A DNA stretch of 56,562 nucleotides from Actinomadura sp. 6K520 (GTDB taxonomy: Bacteria > Actinomycetota > Actinomycetes > Streptosporangiales > Streptosporangiaceae), in assembly GCF_004349245.1 (NCBI RefSeq), contig NZ_SMLC01000034.1:1-56562 (forward strand), written 5' to 3'. The stretch's first letter is position 1, and the number at the start of each line of letters is the position of its first letter. The translations under genes and the position numbers were made by a program. This document shows positions 17,544 through 25,338 of this stretch, one piece after another. The notes beneath the pieces are model-generated. The model saw nothing but the letters and a program-made list of their open reading frames with translations. It had not been told where the DNA came from and searched no databases.

Positions 17544-17758
17544 GCCCCGCCCGCCCGGTGAGCGCGGCCGGTACGGTGAGCGCGGCCGGTACGGTGAGCG
17601 CGGCCGGTCCGGTGGCGGGCGGGCGCCTGCGGGTGGAGTGGTCCCCGGGCTCGGACCGCCTCACCGGCAGCTGCCACTGCGGCGCGCAGCGCACCGCCGA
17701 GGACCCGGCCGAGATCTGGACCTGGCTCCTGTCCCACCCCGGCCATCCGACCCGCTGA
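17540..17758 (+). CDS. Small CHCG-motif protein coupled to the Rieske oxygenase
   Basis: The protein has 72 residues; its ATG overlaps the oxygenase stop (ATGA). The N-terminus is a low-complexity (VSAAGTVSAAG) stretch encoded by three 18-base repeats. The C-terminal half, RLTGSCHCGAQRTAEDPAEIWTWLLSHPGHP, is structured and has a CHCG motif that could bind metal or a cofactor. I do not recognise a named family. Because each repeat begins with an in-frame GTG, the true start may be downstream. Its coupling suggests a subunit or maturation factor for the oxygenase (inference). Confidence 0.6.
   Translation: MSPARPVSAAGTVSAAGTVSAAGPVAGGRLRVEWSPGSDRLTGSCHCGAQRTAEDPAEIWTWLLSHPGHPTR
17558..17611 (+). 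repeat. Three tandem 18-base repeats
   Basis: GTGAGCGCGGCCGGTACG occurs at 17558-17575 and 17576-17593, and again at 17594-17611 with one change (TCCG for TACG). The repeats are in frame in the small CHCG gene, encode VSAAGT, and provide several possible GTG starts. Confidence 0.9.
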
Positions 17759-17781
17759 CCCGGCGCACCGGAACGGCGGGC

Positions 17782-17810
17782 GGGGCCGGGGCGTGCGCGG
17801 CCCCGGCCCC
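17782..17810. terminator. Bidirectional terminator between convergent genes
   Basis: GGGGCCGGGG (17782-17791) and CCCCGGCCCC (17801-17810) form a 10-bp perfect stem with a 9-base loop between the CHCG gene (plus) and the PhoX-like gene (minus). Confidence 0.7.
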
Positions 17811-17817
17811 GGGGGGA

Positions 17818-19767
17818 TCAGGTGCCGATGATGCCGCCGTCCTTGCGGCGGATGACGACGGTCGCGGGCCGGGGACGGCCGGCCGGGTCGAACTCCGGCC
17901 AGTTGCTGACCGCCCGCGGGTTCTGCGGGGTCGGGCTGCCCCAGGCGGCGGTGGCCTCGCCGGGGTGCTGGATGTTGACGAACAGCGTCCGCTGGTCGGG
18001 GGCCAGGGTGAACCCGGTGACCTCCGCGCCGCGCGGCCCGACCAGGAAGCGGCGGATCTCACCGGTGCGGGGGTCGGCGGCCAGCAGGGCGTTGTTGCCG
18101 ATGTTGTCGTAGCCCTTGCCGGCGAGGTTCTGGGACGAGTTGGAGATGTCGGTCTGGATCCACAGGCGGCCGGCCTTGTCGAAGCCGAGGCCGTCCGGCG
18201 AGCCGAAGACGGCGTCCGGCCCGTGCGTGACCCGCGGGTCGTAGGCGGGGTCGCCGGCCAGGGCGAAGATGTCCCACTCGAAGGTCAGCGCGGTGTTGTC
18301 GCGGTTCTTCTCGCGCCACCGGACGATGTGCCCGTACGGGTTCGGCGTGCGCGGGTTGACCTTGCCGCCGTTGCCCCCGCCGTTGGTGAGCGTGAGGTAG
18401 ACGTCCCGGTCGGTGGGGTGGACCGCGACCCACTCGGGACGGTCCAGCTTGGTGGCGCCCACCGCGTCGGCCGCCGTGCGGGTGCGCAGCACGACGTCGG
18501 CCTGGTCCTTCCACCCGTTGGCCGCGGTCAGCGGGCCGGTGCCGAACTTCAGCGGCAGCCACGTCCCCGTGCCGTCGTCGTCGAACCTGGCCACGTACAG
18601 CGTGCCGTGGTCCAGCGGGCTCTTGCCCCGCGCCCGCAGCCGGCGCCAGCCGTGGTCGCCGACGAACTTGTAGACGTACTCGCCGTCCTGGTCGTCACCG
18701 CTGTAGACGACGACGCGGCCGCGGGACTCGGTGACCGTGGCGCCCTCGTGCTTGAACCGGCCGAGCGCGGTCCGCTTCACCGGGGTGCCGCGTGGGGAGG
18801 ACGGGTCGATCTCGACGACCCAGCCGAACCGGTTGGCCTCCTCGGGGCCGGCCGCCACGTCGAAGCGCGGGTCCACCGTGTGCCACCTGTAGCCGAAGCC
18901 GGCCGCGCTGATCCCGTACCGGGCCTCCTCGGCGGACGGCCTCCAGGAGGGGTCCTCGGTGCCGAAGTAGCCGTTGAAGTTCTCCTCGCAGGTGATGTAG
19001 GTCCCCCACGGCGTGTACCCGCTGGAGCAGTTGTTGAGCGTGCCCCGCGCCCGGCCCTCGGCGGCCAGCGCCGGGTGGTCGGCCTTGAGCGGGCCGGAGA
19101 AGGCCATCGGGGTGTTGCCGGTGATCCGCCGGTTGTACTTGGAGTCGACCATGCGCCAGCGGGCACCCTGCCGGGCCACCCGCACCACGCTCACCCCGTG
19201 CGCGGCGAGCGCCTTGTTCACCTTCTCCGGGGTGAGCGTCGCGTCGCCGTCACGGTAGAGCAGCGTGGTGTCGGTGTACTCGTGGTTGATCGCCAGCAGC
19301 CCGCCGTCCCGGCCCGAGCGGCCGCGGCCACCGGACCGCAGCGGGAACAGGTGCATGCCGTCGTGGTGCATGCCGATCTGCTGTTCCTGCTCCGCCGCGG
19401 TGTTGGAGGCGTCCTTCTTCCACTTGGGCCCGCGGGAGTCGATGGGCGTGCCCCACGGGACGAGCACCTCGGTGGTGTACCCGGGCGGCACCGACACCGT
19501 GTCGGCGCTGCTGGCCGCGACCGCCTTGAACCCCAGCAGCGAGCGCCCCCGGCCGCCGGGGCCCTTGGTCGGGTGCGGTCCCGCCACGGCGGCCGCCGCC
19601 GTACCGCCGCCGGCCGCCCCGATGAAGCCGACGGCCGCGGCGACGGTGCCGCCCCTCAGGACGCCGCGCCGCGACATCCTCCGCTCCAGCACCTGCTGGA
19701 ACGCCTCGTTCGCGGAGGGGTTGGTGCTCTGGTCGTCGGGATCGACCCTGGCGAACTCTTCGGACAT
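17818..19767 (-). CDS. PhoX-family (DUF839) secreted phosphatase
   Basis: The protein has 649 residues from ATG 19767 (GAGG 8 bases upstream). A Tat-type signal, RRMSRRGVLRGG followed by an Ala/Gly-rich hydrophobic stretch, begins near residue 36. The body has PhoX/DUF839 features: GGLLAINHEYTD, NNCSSGYTPWGTYITCEENFNGYFG, FGWVVEIDP, GRFKHEGATV, VYSGDDQDGEYVYKFVG, ADPRTGEIRRFLVGPRGAEVTG. PhoX enzymes are Ca/Fe-dependent alkaline phosphatases exported folded by Tat and usually induced by phosphate shortage. Two GTTCAC/GTTCAT half-sites lie upstream. Activity on phosphate esters is inferred from family. Confidence 0.9.
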   Translation of the reverse strand: MSEEFARVDPDDQSTNPSANEAFQQVLERRMSRRGVLRGGTVAAAVGFIGAAGGGTAAAAVAGPHPTKGPGGRGRSLLGFKAVAASSADTVSVPPGYTTEVLVPWGTPIDSRGPKWKKDASNTAAEQEQQIGMHHDGMHLFPLRSGGRGRSGRDGGLLAINHEYTDTTLLYRDGDATLTPEKVNKALAAHGVSVVRVARQGARWRMVDSKYNRRITGNTPMAFSGPLKADHPALAAEGRARGTLNNCSSGYTPWGTYITCEENFNGYFGTEDPSWRPSAEEARYGISAAGFGYRWHTVDPRFDVAAGPEEANRFGWVVEIDPSSPRGTPVKRTALGRFKHEGATVTESRGRVVVYSGDDQDGEYVYKFVGDHGWRRLRARGKSPLDHGTLYVARFDDDGTGTWLPLKFGTGPLTAANGWKDQADVVLRTRTAADAVGATKLDRPEWVAVHPTDRDVYLTLTNGGGNGGKVNPRTPNPYGHIVRWREKNRDNTALTFEWDIFALAGDPAYDPRVTHGPDAVFGSPDGLGFDKAGRLWIQTDISNSSQNLAGKGYDNIGNNALLAADPRTGEIRRFLVGPRGAEVTGFTLAPDQRTLFVNIQHPGEATAAWGSPTPQNPRAVSNWPEFDPAGRPRPATVVIRRKDGGIIGT

Positions 19768-19857
19768 GAAAGAAACCTCGTTCACGACAAGCCGAGGCCC
19801 GGCTGACGCCGGGCCGGATCACCGACAGTCTGCGAATCCGCCGGTGAGCGAGGGGAG

Positions 19858-19872
19858 ATGAACAAGGTGAAC
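19858..19872 (-). promoter_or_regulatory. GTTCAC/GTTCAT direct repeat upstream of the PhoX-like gene
   Basis: On the minus strand, GTTCACCTTGTTCAT occurs about 90 bases before the PhoX start. The half-sites resemble actinobacterial PHO-box units, but their pitch is 9 bases and not the usual 11, so PhoP binding is uncertain. Confidence 0.3.
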
Positions 19873-19891
19873 AGTTAAGGCATTCTGGCGG

Positions 19892-20761
19892 TCACGCGGC
19901 CTTCGGCAGCGAGGGGCGGGCGGTGAAGAAGTCGAGCATCAGGCCGCTGGCGTAGCCGGGCCACTCGTGGCCGCCCTGCTGCTCCGTGCAGAGCGCGACG
20001 ACGAGCGGGCCGGGGCCGGTGCCGACGCAGCCGTCCGGGCCGCCGGGCACCGGCCACGACAGCGCGGGCAGCCGGTTCAGCCACCGCCAGAACTCCATGG
20101 TGACCTGGACGGAGAAGAACGGGAACTTCACGTCCGCGTCCATGTTCCCGCCGCCGTGGTAGGGGACGGACGGATCCCAGGTCCCGTGGAAGGCCAGCAC
20201 CGACGTGGGGTGGTCGGGTGTGCAGCCGATGGCGAGGGCGCCCGACACCACCGCGATCCCGGCGACCCTCGCCGAGCGCTCGCACGCGTAGCGGTAGGCC
20301 ATGCCGCCGCCGTTGGAGAACCCGGTCACGAACACCCGGCGCGGGTCGGCCACGCGCTGCTCCACCAGCGTGTCGATCAGCCTGTCGAGGAACGCGACGT
20401 CGTCGACGCCCGTCCAGCGGGCGAACCAGCAGCACGCGCCCGCGTTCCACGTGCCGAGGAGGCCCTCGGGGTAGGCGACGGCGTAGCCCGCCTCGTCTGC
20501 GGCCTCGTCCAGGCCGCTCTGCCTGCGGACGTACTCCGGATCGTTCAGGCCGCCGTGGAGCGCCACGACGAGCGGCAGCGGCTCGCCGGACTTCCGCTCC
20601 GGCGGGACGTGCAGGAGGTAGGGGCGATTCCAGTCGCCCATGGCGATCGTGTGCTTGGACGTTCCAGGGGCGTCGTCGGACGCCCCGGCGGGCAGGGGGT
20701 GGGCGCCGAGCGTCGCGAGGAGGGTCACGACGATCGTCGCCGCCCGCGCGGCGATCTTCAT
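19892..20761 (-). CDS. Secreted PHB-depolymerase-type (LpqC-like) esterase
   Basis: The protein has 289 residues. A signal peptide (about 1-27) is followed by an alpha/beta hydrolase: PLPLVVALHGGLNDPEY (oxyanion region), GFSNGGG with nucleophile S149, WDPSVPYHGG with D196, and GGHEWPG with H265. Members cleave polyhydroxyalkanoates, feruloyl or other esters outside the cell; the substrate cannot be told from sequence. The start ATG has no Shine-Dalgarno but follows TTAGAT by 7 bases on the minus strand, so a leaderless transcript is possible. The PhoX-like gene lies downstream on the same strand, 124 bases away. Confidence 0.85.
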   Translation of the reverse strand: MKIAARAATIVVTLLATLGAHPLPAGASDDAPGTSKHTIAMGDWNRPYLLHVPPERKSGEPLPLVVALHGGLNDPEYVRRQSGLDEAADEAGYAVAYPEGLLGTWNAGACCWFARWTGVDDVAFLDRLIDTLVEQRVADPRRVFVTGFSNGGGMAYRYACERSARVAGIAVVSGALAIGCTPDHPTSVLAFHGTWDPSVPYHGGGNMDADVKFPFFSVQVTMEFWRWLNRLPALSWPVPGGPDGCVGTGPGPLVVALCTEQQGGHEWPGYASGLMLDFFTARPSLPKAA

Positions 20762-21288
20762 AGCGCAGATCTAACGCGGGCGGCGCCGCCACGGCTAGGC
20801 AGCCGGGCGCACAAAAACCGAGATCGTTTTGTGGCCAGATGTACAGCCTGCGCACGTTCCGGCACGTCGCTGCGATTTTCGGTGCCTGTGGCCAGGTGTC
20901 GGCTCGTCCGAGGGGCGCGACTGGGACACTGGTCCCTGCAACCGGTGCCGGGGCCCGTGTCCTGCGGGGCCATGCGGCGGCACCGGCCGGACGGTGGCGT
21001 GCGTGACACATCACGGCGTGCGGGCGCTGTGCATGGTGAGCCGGAGATGTGGCGGTGCCGGCGGGCCGTGTGCAGGAGGGGGGCCCGCGCGTCAGCCGCA
21101 CGCGCCGGTGACCTGCCGGCGGGCCGGAGGGCCTCGCGGCGCCGGGGCGGACGCCGCGGGGCCGTCCCGCCCGCCGGCCGGGGACGGTCCGCACGTCGCG
21201 GGCCGTCCACCCGACCGTTGCATACCAACCGGTCGGTATGTTCTGATCGGTGGTGTTCACGGCAGGTGCCCTACACGGAGGTCGCGGG
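20762..21288. other. Long intergenic region without a convincing gene
   Basis: These 527 bases separate the divergent esterase and MaoC genes. Open frames on both strands have Arg/Pro/Cys-rich, unstructured translations and no start site worth trusting. The esterase end (20762-20880) is less GC-rich, and the MaoC end holds a TetR-type palindrome (21221-21240). Nothing else is evident. Confidence 0.5.
21221..21240. promoter_or_regulatory. TetR-type operator upstream of the MaoC gene
   Basis: CATACCAACCGGTCGGTATG is a 20-bp palindrome with one mismatched pair (A against C). ACCGGTCGGT-type palindromes are typical TetR-family operators. It lies 49 bases before the MaoC start; the TetR gene lies just beyond MaoC and is the likely binder. 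Confidence 0.65.
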
Positions 21289-21741
21289 ATGCGGACGTTC
21301 AGCGGAGTGGACGAGCTGGAGAAGGCCGTCGGCGGCCACCTGGGCCACAGTGAGTGGCACACGATCACGCAGGAGCGGGTCGACATGTTCGCCGACGCGA
21401 CCGGCGACCACCAGTGGATCCACGTCGACACAGAGCGGGCGGCGCGGGGCCCCTTCGGCGGGACGATCGCGCACGGCTACCTGACGCTGTCGCTGCTCCC
21501 CATGCTCGCCGCCGAGATCTACCGGGTCGAGGGCCTGTCGATGGGCGTCAACTACGGCTCGGACAAGGTCCGCTTCCCCGCGCCGGTGCCGGTCGGCTCA
21601 CGCGTCCGCGCGGGCGCCGAGCTGGTGTCGCTGGAGCGGGGGCCGTCCGGGGCGCGGGCCACGGTGCGCGTGACGATCGAACGCGAGGGCGGCGACAAGC
21701 CCGTCTGCGTCGCCGAGATCCTCTCCCTGCTGGTCGAGTGA
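21289..21741 (+). CDS. MaoC-like (R)-specific enoyl-CoA hydratase
   Basis: The protein has 150 residues from ATG 21289, behind GGAGGT. It has a single hot-dog fold with the hydratase-2 motif MFADATGDHQWIHVDTERAARGPFGGTIAHGYLTLSLLP (catalytic Asp and His). The family hydrates trans-2-enoyl-CoA to (R)-3-hydroxyacyl-CoA; NodN/Rv0130-like members are the closest type. It is followed on the opposite strand, 15 bases away, by a TetR regulator whose likely operator lies in the MaoC promoter. Confidence 0.9.
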   Translation: MRTFSGVDELEKAVGGHLGHSEWHTITQERVDMFADATGDHQWIHVDTERAARGPFGGTIAHGYLTLSLLPMLAAEIYRVEGLSMGVNYGSDKVRFPAPVPVGSRVRAGAELVSLERGPSGARATVRVTIEREGGDKPVCVAEILSLLVE

Positions 21742-21756
21742 CCCCGCCCGCGCCGG

Positions 21757-22359
21757 TCAGTTCCTGAGGCCGTTCAGGAAGAGGTCGACGTAGTGCTCGC
21801 TGATGGCGGCCGTGTCGAGGCGGCCGTCCTGGCGGTACCAGGTGCCGATCTGGTGGACGGTGCCGAAGAAGAAGTGCACCGCGATGTCGGCGGGCGGCCG
21901 GTCGCGGAACGCGCCCTCGCGCTGGCCCTCCTCGACGAGGCCGCGGAAGCGCTCGTGGTAGCGGCGGCGCTCGGCGCGGACGGCCTCGCGGTGGTCGCGC
22001 GACAGCAGGTGGGTGGAGCGGAAGAAGACGGTGAAGTCGTCCAGGTGCCGGAACGAGGTGTCGAGGACGTCGACGGCCGCCGCGCGGAGCCGTTCACCGG
22101 CGCTGCCGGGGCCGTCCGCGATGCGCTCCAGGCGGGACATCTGCAGCCGCAGGAGCCGGTGGTAGATCTCGTAGAGGAGGCCGTCCTTCGAGCCGAAGTA
22201 GTGGTACATCGCGCCCTTGGTGACGCCGGCGGCGGCCACGATCTCCTGGACCGAGGTGTTCTCGAAGCCCTTCTCGGCGAACATGCGCGTCGCGACGGCG
22301 AGCAGCCTGCCGGGGAGCGGCAGGTCGCCGGCGGCCCGGTGCGCGGGTGCCCGCGTCAT
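21757..22359 (-). CDS. TetR-family regulator (acyl-CoA metabolism type)
   Basis: The protein has 200 residues from ATG 22359 (GGAGGT upstream). The HTH segment MFAEKGFENTSVQEIVAAAGVTKGAMYHYFGSKDGLLYEIYHRLL resembles regulators of fatty-acid and branched-chain acyl-CoA degradation. The helical C-terminal domain (FGTVHQIGTWYRQDG) would hold the ligand. It converges on the MaoC gene and probably acts at the palindrome 21221-21240 (inference). Confidence 0.9.
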   Translation of the reverse strand: MTRAPAHRAAGDLPLPGRLLAVATRMFAEKGFENTSVQEIVAAAGVTKGAMYHYFGSKDGLLYEIYHRLLRLQMSRLERIADGPGSAGERLRAAAVDVLDTSFRHLDDFTVFFRSTHLLSRDHREAVRAERRRYHERFRGLVEEGQREGAFRDRPPADIAVHFFFGTVHQIGTWYRQDGRLDTAAISEHYVDLFLNGLRN

Positions 22360-22498
22360 GCTCCACCTCCGTCCGGGATCGGCCGGAATGTCCCTCCGAC
22401 CCCGGCGCGGCGCCGACAGCCTACCGGCGGGCGGGACGGCCCGCCGACGCGCCCGGACGCGGCGGCCCGCCCGGACACGGTGTCCGGGCCGGACGGCG

Positions 22499-23260
22499 TC
22501 ACGCCCGGATGATCTCCGGGCCGGCGGCGGCCAGGTCGGCGGCCAGGTCGGTGTCCAGCCCGGTGTCGGTGATCAGCACGTCGATGTCGGCCAGGCCGGC
22601 GAACCGCACCAGGTGGTCGTGCCCGATCTTGGTGCGGTCCGCCAGCAGCACCCGGCGCCGCGACGAGGCGATCATCGCCCGCTTCACCGCGGCCTCGGCC
22701 TGGTCGGAGGTGGTCAGCCCGCGCTCGGCCGAGCAGCCGTTGGTCGCCATGAAGGCGACGTCCACCCACAGGTCGGCCAGCGGGCGCAGCACCCAGTCGT
22801 CCACGGTGGCGAGCGTCCGGGCGCGCACCCGCCCGCCGAGGATGATCACGGTGAGGTTGGGGCGCGCGGCCAGCACCGATGCGTGCGGCGGCGAGTTCAC
22901 GATCACGGTCAGCTCGCGGTCGGCCGGCAGCAGCTGGACGAACCGCGCGGTCGTCGTGCCGGCGTCCACGATGACCGAGCCCTCGTCGGGCAGTTCCGCC
23001 AGCGCGGCCTTGGCGATGCGCTGCTTCTCCTCGGTCATCACCGCGTCCCGCGCCGCGAGCTCCGGCTCGAAGCCGAGCCGCTCGACCGGCATCGCGCCGC
23101 CGTGCACGCGCCGGACCGTCCCGGCCCGCTCCAGGACGGTCAGGTCGCGGCGGATCGTCTCGGTGGTGACCGAGAACTCCTCGGCCAGCGCGACCACGTC
23201 CACCCGGCCCTTGGAGCGCGCCAGCGTGAGGATCGCCTGCTGTCGTTCTTCGGCGTACAT
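22499..23260 (-). CDS. DeoR-family repressor of the PTS operon
   Basis: The protein has 253 residues. The N-terminal DeoR HTH is MYAEERQQAILTLARSKGRVDVVALAEEFSVTTETIRRDLTVLERAGTVRRVHGGA. The C-terminal sugar-phosphate isomerase-like sensor domain (SVIVDAGTTTARFVQLLP, VNSPPHASVLAARPNLTVIILGG, VDVAFMATNGCSAERGLTT, ADRTKIG) binds a phosphosugar. It is the last gene of the PTS operon, 30 bases after EI. FruR-type regulators in actinobacteria respond to fructose-1-phosphate, which fits fruK being the first gene. It likely binds CAAACGGG repeats at 29454-29492. Confidence 0.9.
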   Translation of the reverse strand: MYAEERQQAILTLARSKGRVDVVALAEEFSVTTETIRRDLTVLERAGTVRRVHGGAMPVERLGFEPELAARDAVMTEEKQRIAKAALAELPDEGSVIVDAGTTTARFVQLLPADRELTVIVNSPPHASVLAARPNLTVIILGGRVRARTLATVDDWVLRPLADLWVDVAFMATNGCSAERGLTTSDQAEAAVKRAMIASSRRRVLLADRTKIGHDHLVRFAGLADIDVLITDTGLDTDLAADLAAAGPEIIRA

Positions 23261-23290
23261 GACCGTCGTCCCACCCGTCCCGTCGCGCTC

Positions 23291-25045
23291 CTAACCGCCT
23301 CCATTGTGGTGGGCCAGGGCCAGTCCGCGCGCCTCGGCCGGGTCGTCGGCGGCCAGCACCCGCTCGGCCAGGTCCGCGCACTCGCCGAACGTGCGCCGCA
23401 GCAGCGCGGCGCGCACGGCGGGCAGCGCGCGCGGCGCCATCGACAGCCGGGTCACGCCGAGCCCGGCCAGCACGGGGGCGAGGAGCGGGTCGGCGGCCGC
23501 CTCGCCGCAGACCCCGACGGACTTGCCCGCGGCGGCGCCCGCCTCCGCGCAGCGGGCGACCAGGTCGAGGACGGCGGGCTGCCAGGGGTCGAGCAGCTCC
23601 GGGACGTCGCTGCTCTGCCGGTCGGCGGCGAGGGTGTACTGGCCGAGGTCGTTCGTGCCGATGCTGAGGAAGTCCGCCTCGCGCAGGATCCGCGCGGCGC
23701 GCAGCGCGGCGGACGGCACCTCGATCATGACGCCGGCCACCGGCAGCCCGCGGTCGCGGGCGAGCGCGACGAACTCGTCCGCCTCGGCCGGCGTGGACAC
23801 CATCGGCGCCATGACGGCGACCCGGGCGCGGGTCCCGGCGGCGGCGCGGGCGATGGCCTCCAGCTGGGTGGTGAGGACGCCGGGGCGCCGCCGGGCGACG
23901 CGGAGGCCGCGGACGCCGAGCGCCGGGTTCGGCTCGTCCGGCATGCGCAGGAACGGCAGCGGCTTGTCGGCGCCCGCGTCCAGCGTCCGGACGACGACCG
24001 TCCGGTCGCCGGCCGCGTCGAACACCTTCGCGTATGCGGCTGCCTGCTCGTCCGGCCCGGGTTCCTCCCGGCGGCCGAGGAAGAGGAACTCGGTGCGGAA
24101 CAGCCCGACTCCAGCGACGCCGGTGAGGTCGACGCCGTCGAGGTCGGCGGCGGAGCCGACGTTGACCATCAGGTCGACCGGGCGCCCGTCGGCGGTGCGG
24201 CCCGGCCCGGCGGGGACCGCGGCCTCCCGGGCGGCCGCCGCCGCACGCGCGTTGATCTCGGCCGCCTCCCGCTCGGTGACGCCCGTCCGGACGCCGCCGC
24301 CCGTCCCGTCCACCGCGACCGGCTCGCCGGGGACGGCCGCGCCGAGGATTCCCCTGCAGCCGACCACGGCGGGCAGGCCGAGCGAGCGGGCCAGGATCGC
24401 GGTGTGCCCGGTGGGCCCGCCGCGCTCGGTCACCAGCGCGAGGACCGCGGTGGTGTCGAGCGCCGCGGTGTCGGCCGGCGACAGGTCGTCGGCGACGAGG
24501 ACGAACGGGTGCCCGGGGGACGGGACGCCCGGCACCGGGCGGCCGAGCACCGCGGCGACGGCGCGGCCGGACAGGTCGGCGAGGTCCGCGGCGCGCTCGG
24601 CGAAGTGGCCGCCCGCGGCCAGCAGCGCCTGCGCCGCCTCGGCGAACGCGCCGTGCAGGGCGTGGGCCGCGTCCGCGCCCTGCTCGACGCGGCTCCGGAC
24701 ACCGGTGACCAGCATCGGGTCCGCGGCCATCGCCGACTGCGCCGCGAGGATCTCGCGGGCCTCCGGCGTCGGCGCGGCCGCGGCCCGCCGGTCCAGCTCG
24801 GCCTCGACCGCCGCCAGCGCGCGCACGGCCCGGCCGGTCTCCGCCTCCGGGTCGGTGACGGGCCGGGGCGGCGGGAGCTCGGGCGGAGGCCCCAGCACCT
24901 CCGCCGGTCCCGCCGCCGTGCCCGGGCTGACGCCGAGGCCGCGCAGCTCGGCCGGCAGCTCGGCCGGCAGCTCGGCCGGCAGCTCGGCCGGCAGCTCGGC
25001 CGGCAGCTCGGCCGCCGCCGGCCGCGACGGTGCCGCGTCAGACAT
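23291..25045 (-). CDS. ptsI: PTS enzyme I (PEP-protein phosphotransferase)
   Basis: The protein has 584 residues from ATG 25045, overlapping the HPr stop by 8 bases. It transfers phosphate from PEP to HPr. Phospho-His domain: GGPTGHTAILARSLGLPAVVG with H214. PEP-binding barrel: GVGLFRTEFLFLGR, MIEVPSAALRA, SIGTNDLGQYTLAADR, VGVCGEAAADP. Its N-terminus carries an unusual AELP-repeat extension (about residues 12-33) encoded by six 12-base repeats, ahead of the normal start LRGLGVSPGTAAGPA. All PTS phosphocarriers are in this one operon. Confidence 0.96.
   Translation of the reverse strand: MSDAAPSRPAAAELPAELPAELPAELPAELPAELRGLGVSPGTAAGPAEVLGPPPELPPPRPVTDPEAETGRAVRALAAVEAELDRRAAAAPTPEAREILAAQSAMAADPMLVTGVRSRVEQGADAAHALHGAFAEAAQALLAAGGHFAERAADLADLSGRAVAAVLGRPVPGVPSPGHPFVLVADDLSPADTAALDTTAVLALVTERGGPTGHTAILARSLGLPAVVGCRGILGAAVPGEPVAVDGTGGGVRTGVTEREAAEINARAAAAAREAAVPAGPGRTADGRPVDLMVNVGSAADLDGVDLTGVAGVGLFRTEFLFLGRREEPGPDEQAAAYAKVFDAAGDRTVVVRTLDAGADKPLPFLRMPDEPNPALGVRGLRVARRRPGVLTTQLEAIARAAAGTRARVAVMAPMVSTPAEADEFVALARDRGLPVAGVMIEVPSAALRAARILREADFLSIGTNDLGQYTLAADRQSSDVPELLDPWQPAVLDLVARCAEAGAAAGKSVGVCGEAAADPLLAPVLAGLGVTRLSMAPRALPAVRAALLRRTFGECADLAERVLAADDPAEARGLALAHHNGGG
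24944..25015. repeat. Six 12-base tandem repeats in ptsI
   Basis: CAGCTCGGCCGG is repeated six times head to tail (the sixth ends in C). On the minus strand it encodes repeated AELP at the N-terminus of enzyme I. Copy number could vary between strains. Confidence 0.92.
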
Positions 25046-25322
25046 GATCGGGTTCCTCGGCGTCCAGGTCCCCGGCGAGCAGCTCGGCCAGCTCGTCCAG
25101 GACGGCGTCCGCGCCGTCCCCGTCGGCGGACAGGACCACCTCCGTCCCCTGGGCGGCGCCGAGCGACAGCACGCCGAGGATGCTGCTCGCCGGGACCGGC
25201 GCGCGGTCCCCGGCGCGGATGGACACCGGGACGGGCTGCTGCGCGGCCCGGTGCACGAAGATCTTCGCGGGGCGGGCGTGCAGGCCCTGCGCCGAGCCGA
25301 TGATGACGGTGCGTTCGGGCAC
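25038..25322 (-). CDS. ptsH: PTS phosphocarrier protein HPr
   Basis: The protein has 94 residues. GLHARPAKIFVHRA contains H15, the residue phosphorylated by enzyme I, and SSILGVLSLGAAQGTEV matches the helix carrying the regulatory Ser region of the family. The acidic C-terminal tail (GDLDAEEPDHV) is slightly longer than usual. It overlaps the ptsI start and follows the dehydrogenase gene by 16 bases. Confidence 0.95.
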   Translation of the reverse strand: MPERTVIIGSAQGLHARPAKIFVHRAAQQPVPVSIRAGDRAPVPASSILGVLSLGAAQGTEVVLSADGDGADAVLDELAELLAGDLDAEEPDHV

Positions 25323-25338
25323 GGCTGCCTCCTTCGGG

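Noticed and set aside
20829..21353. Open frames between the esterase and MaoC on both strands
   Set aside because: Cys/Arg/Pro/Gly-rich translations, no ribosome site, and the plus-strand frame runs into MaoC in another frame.
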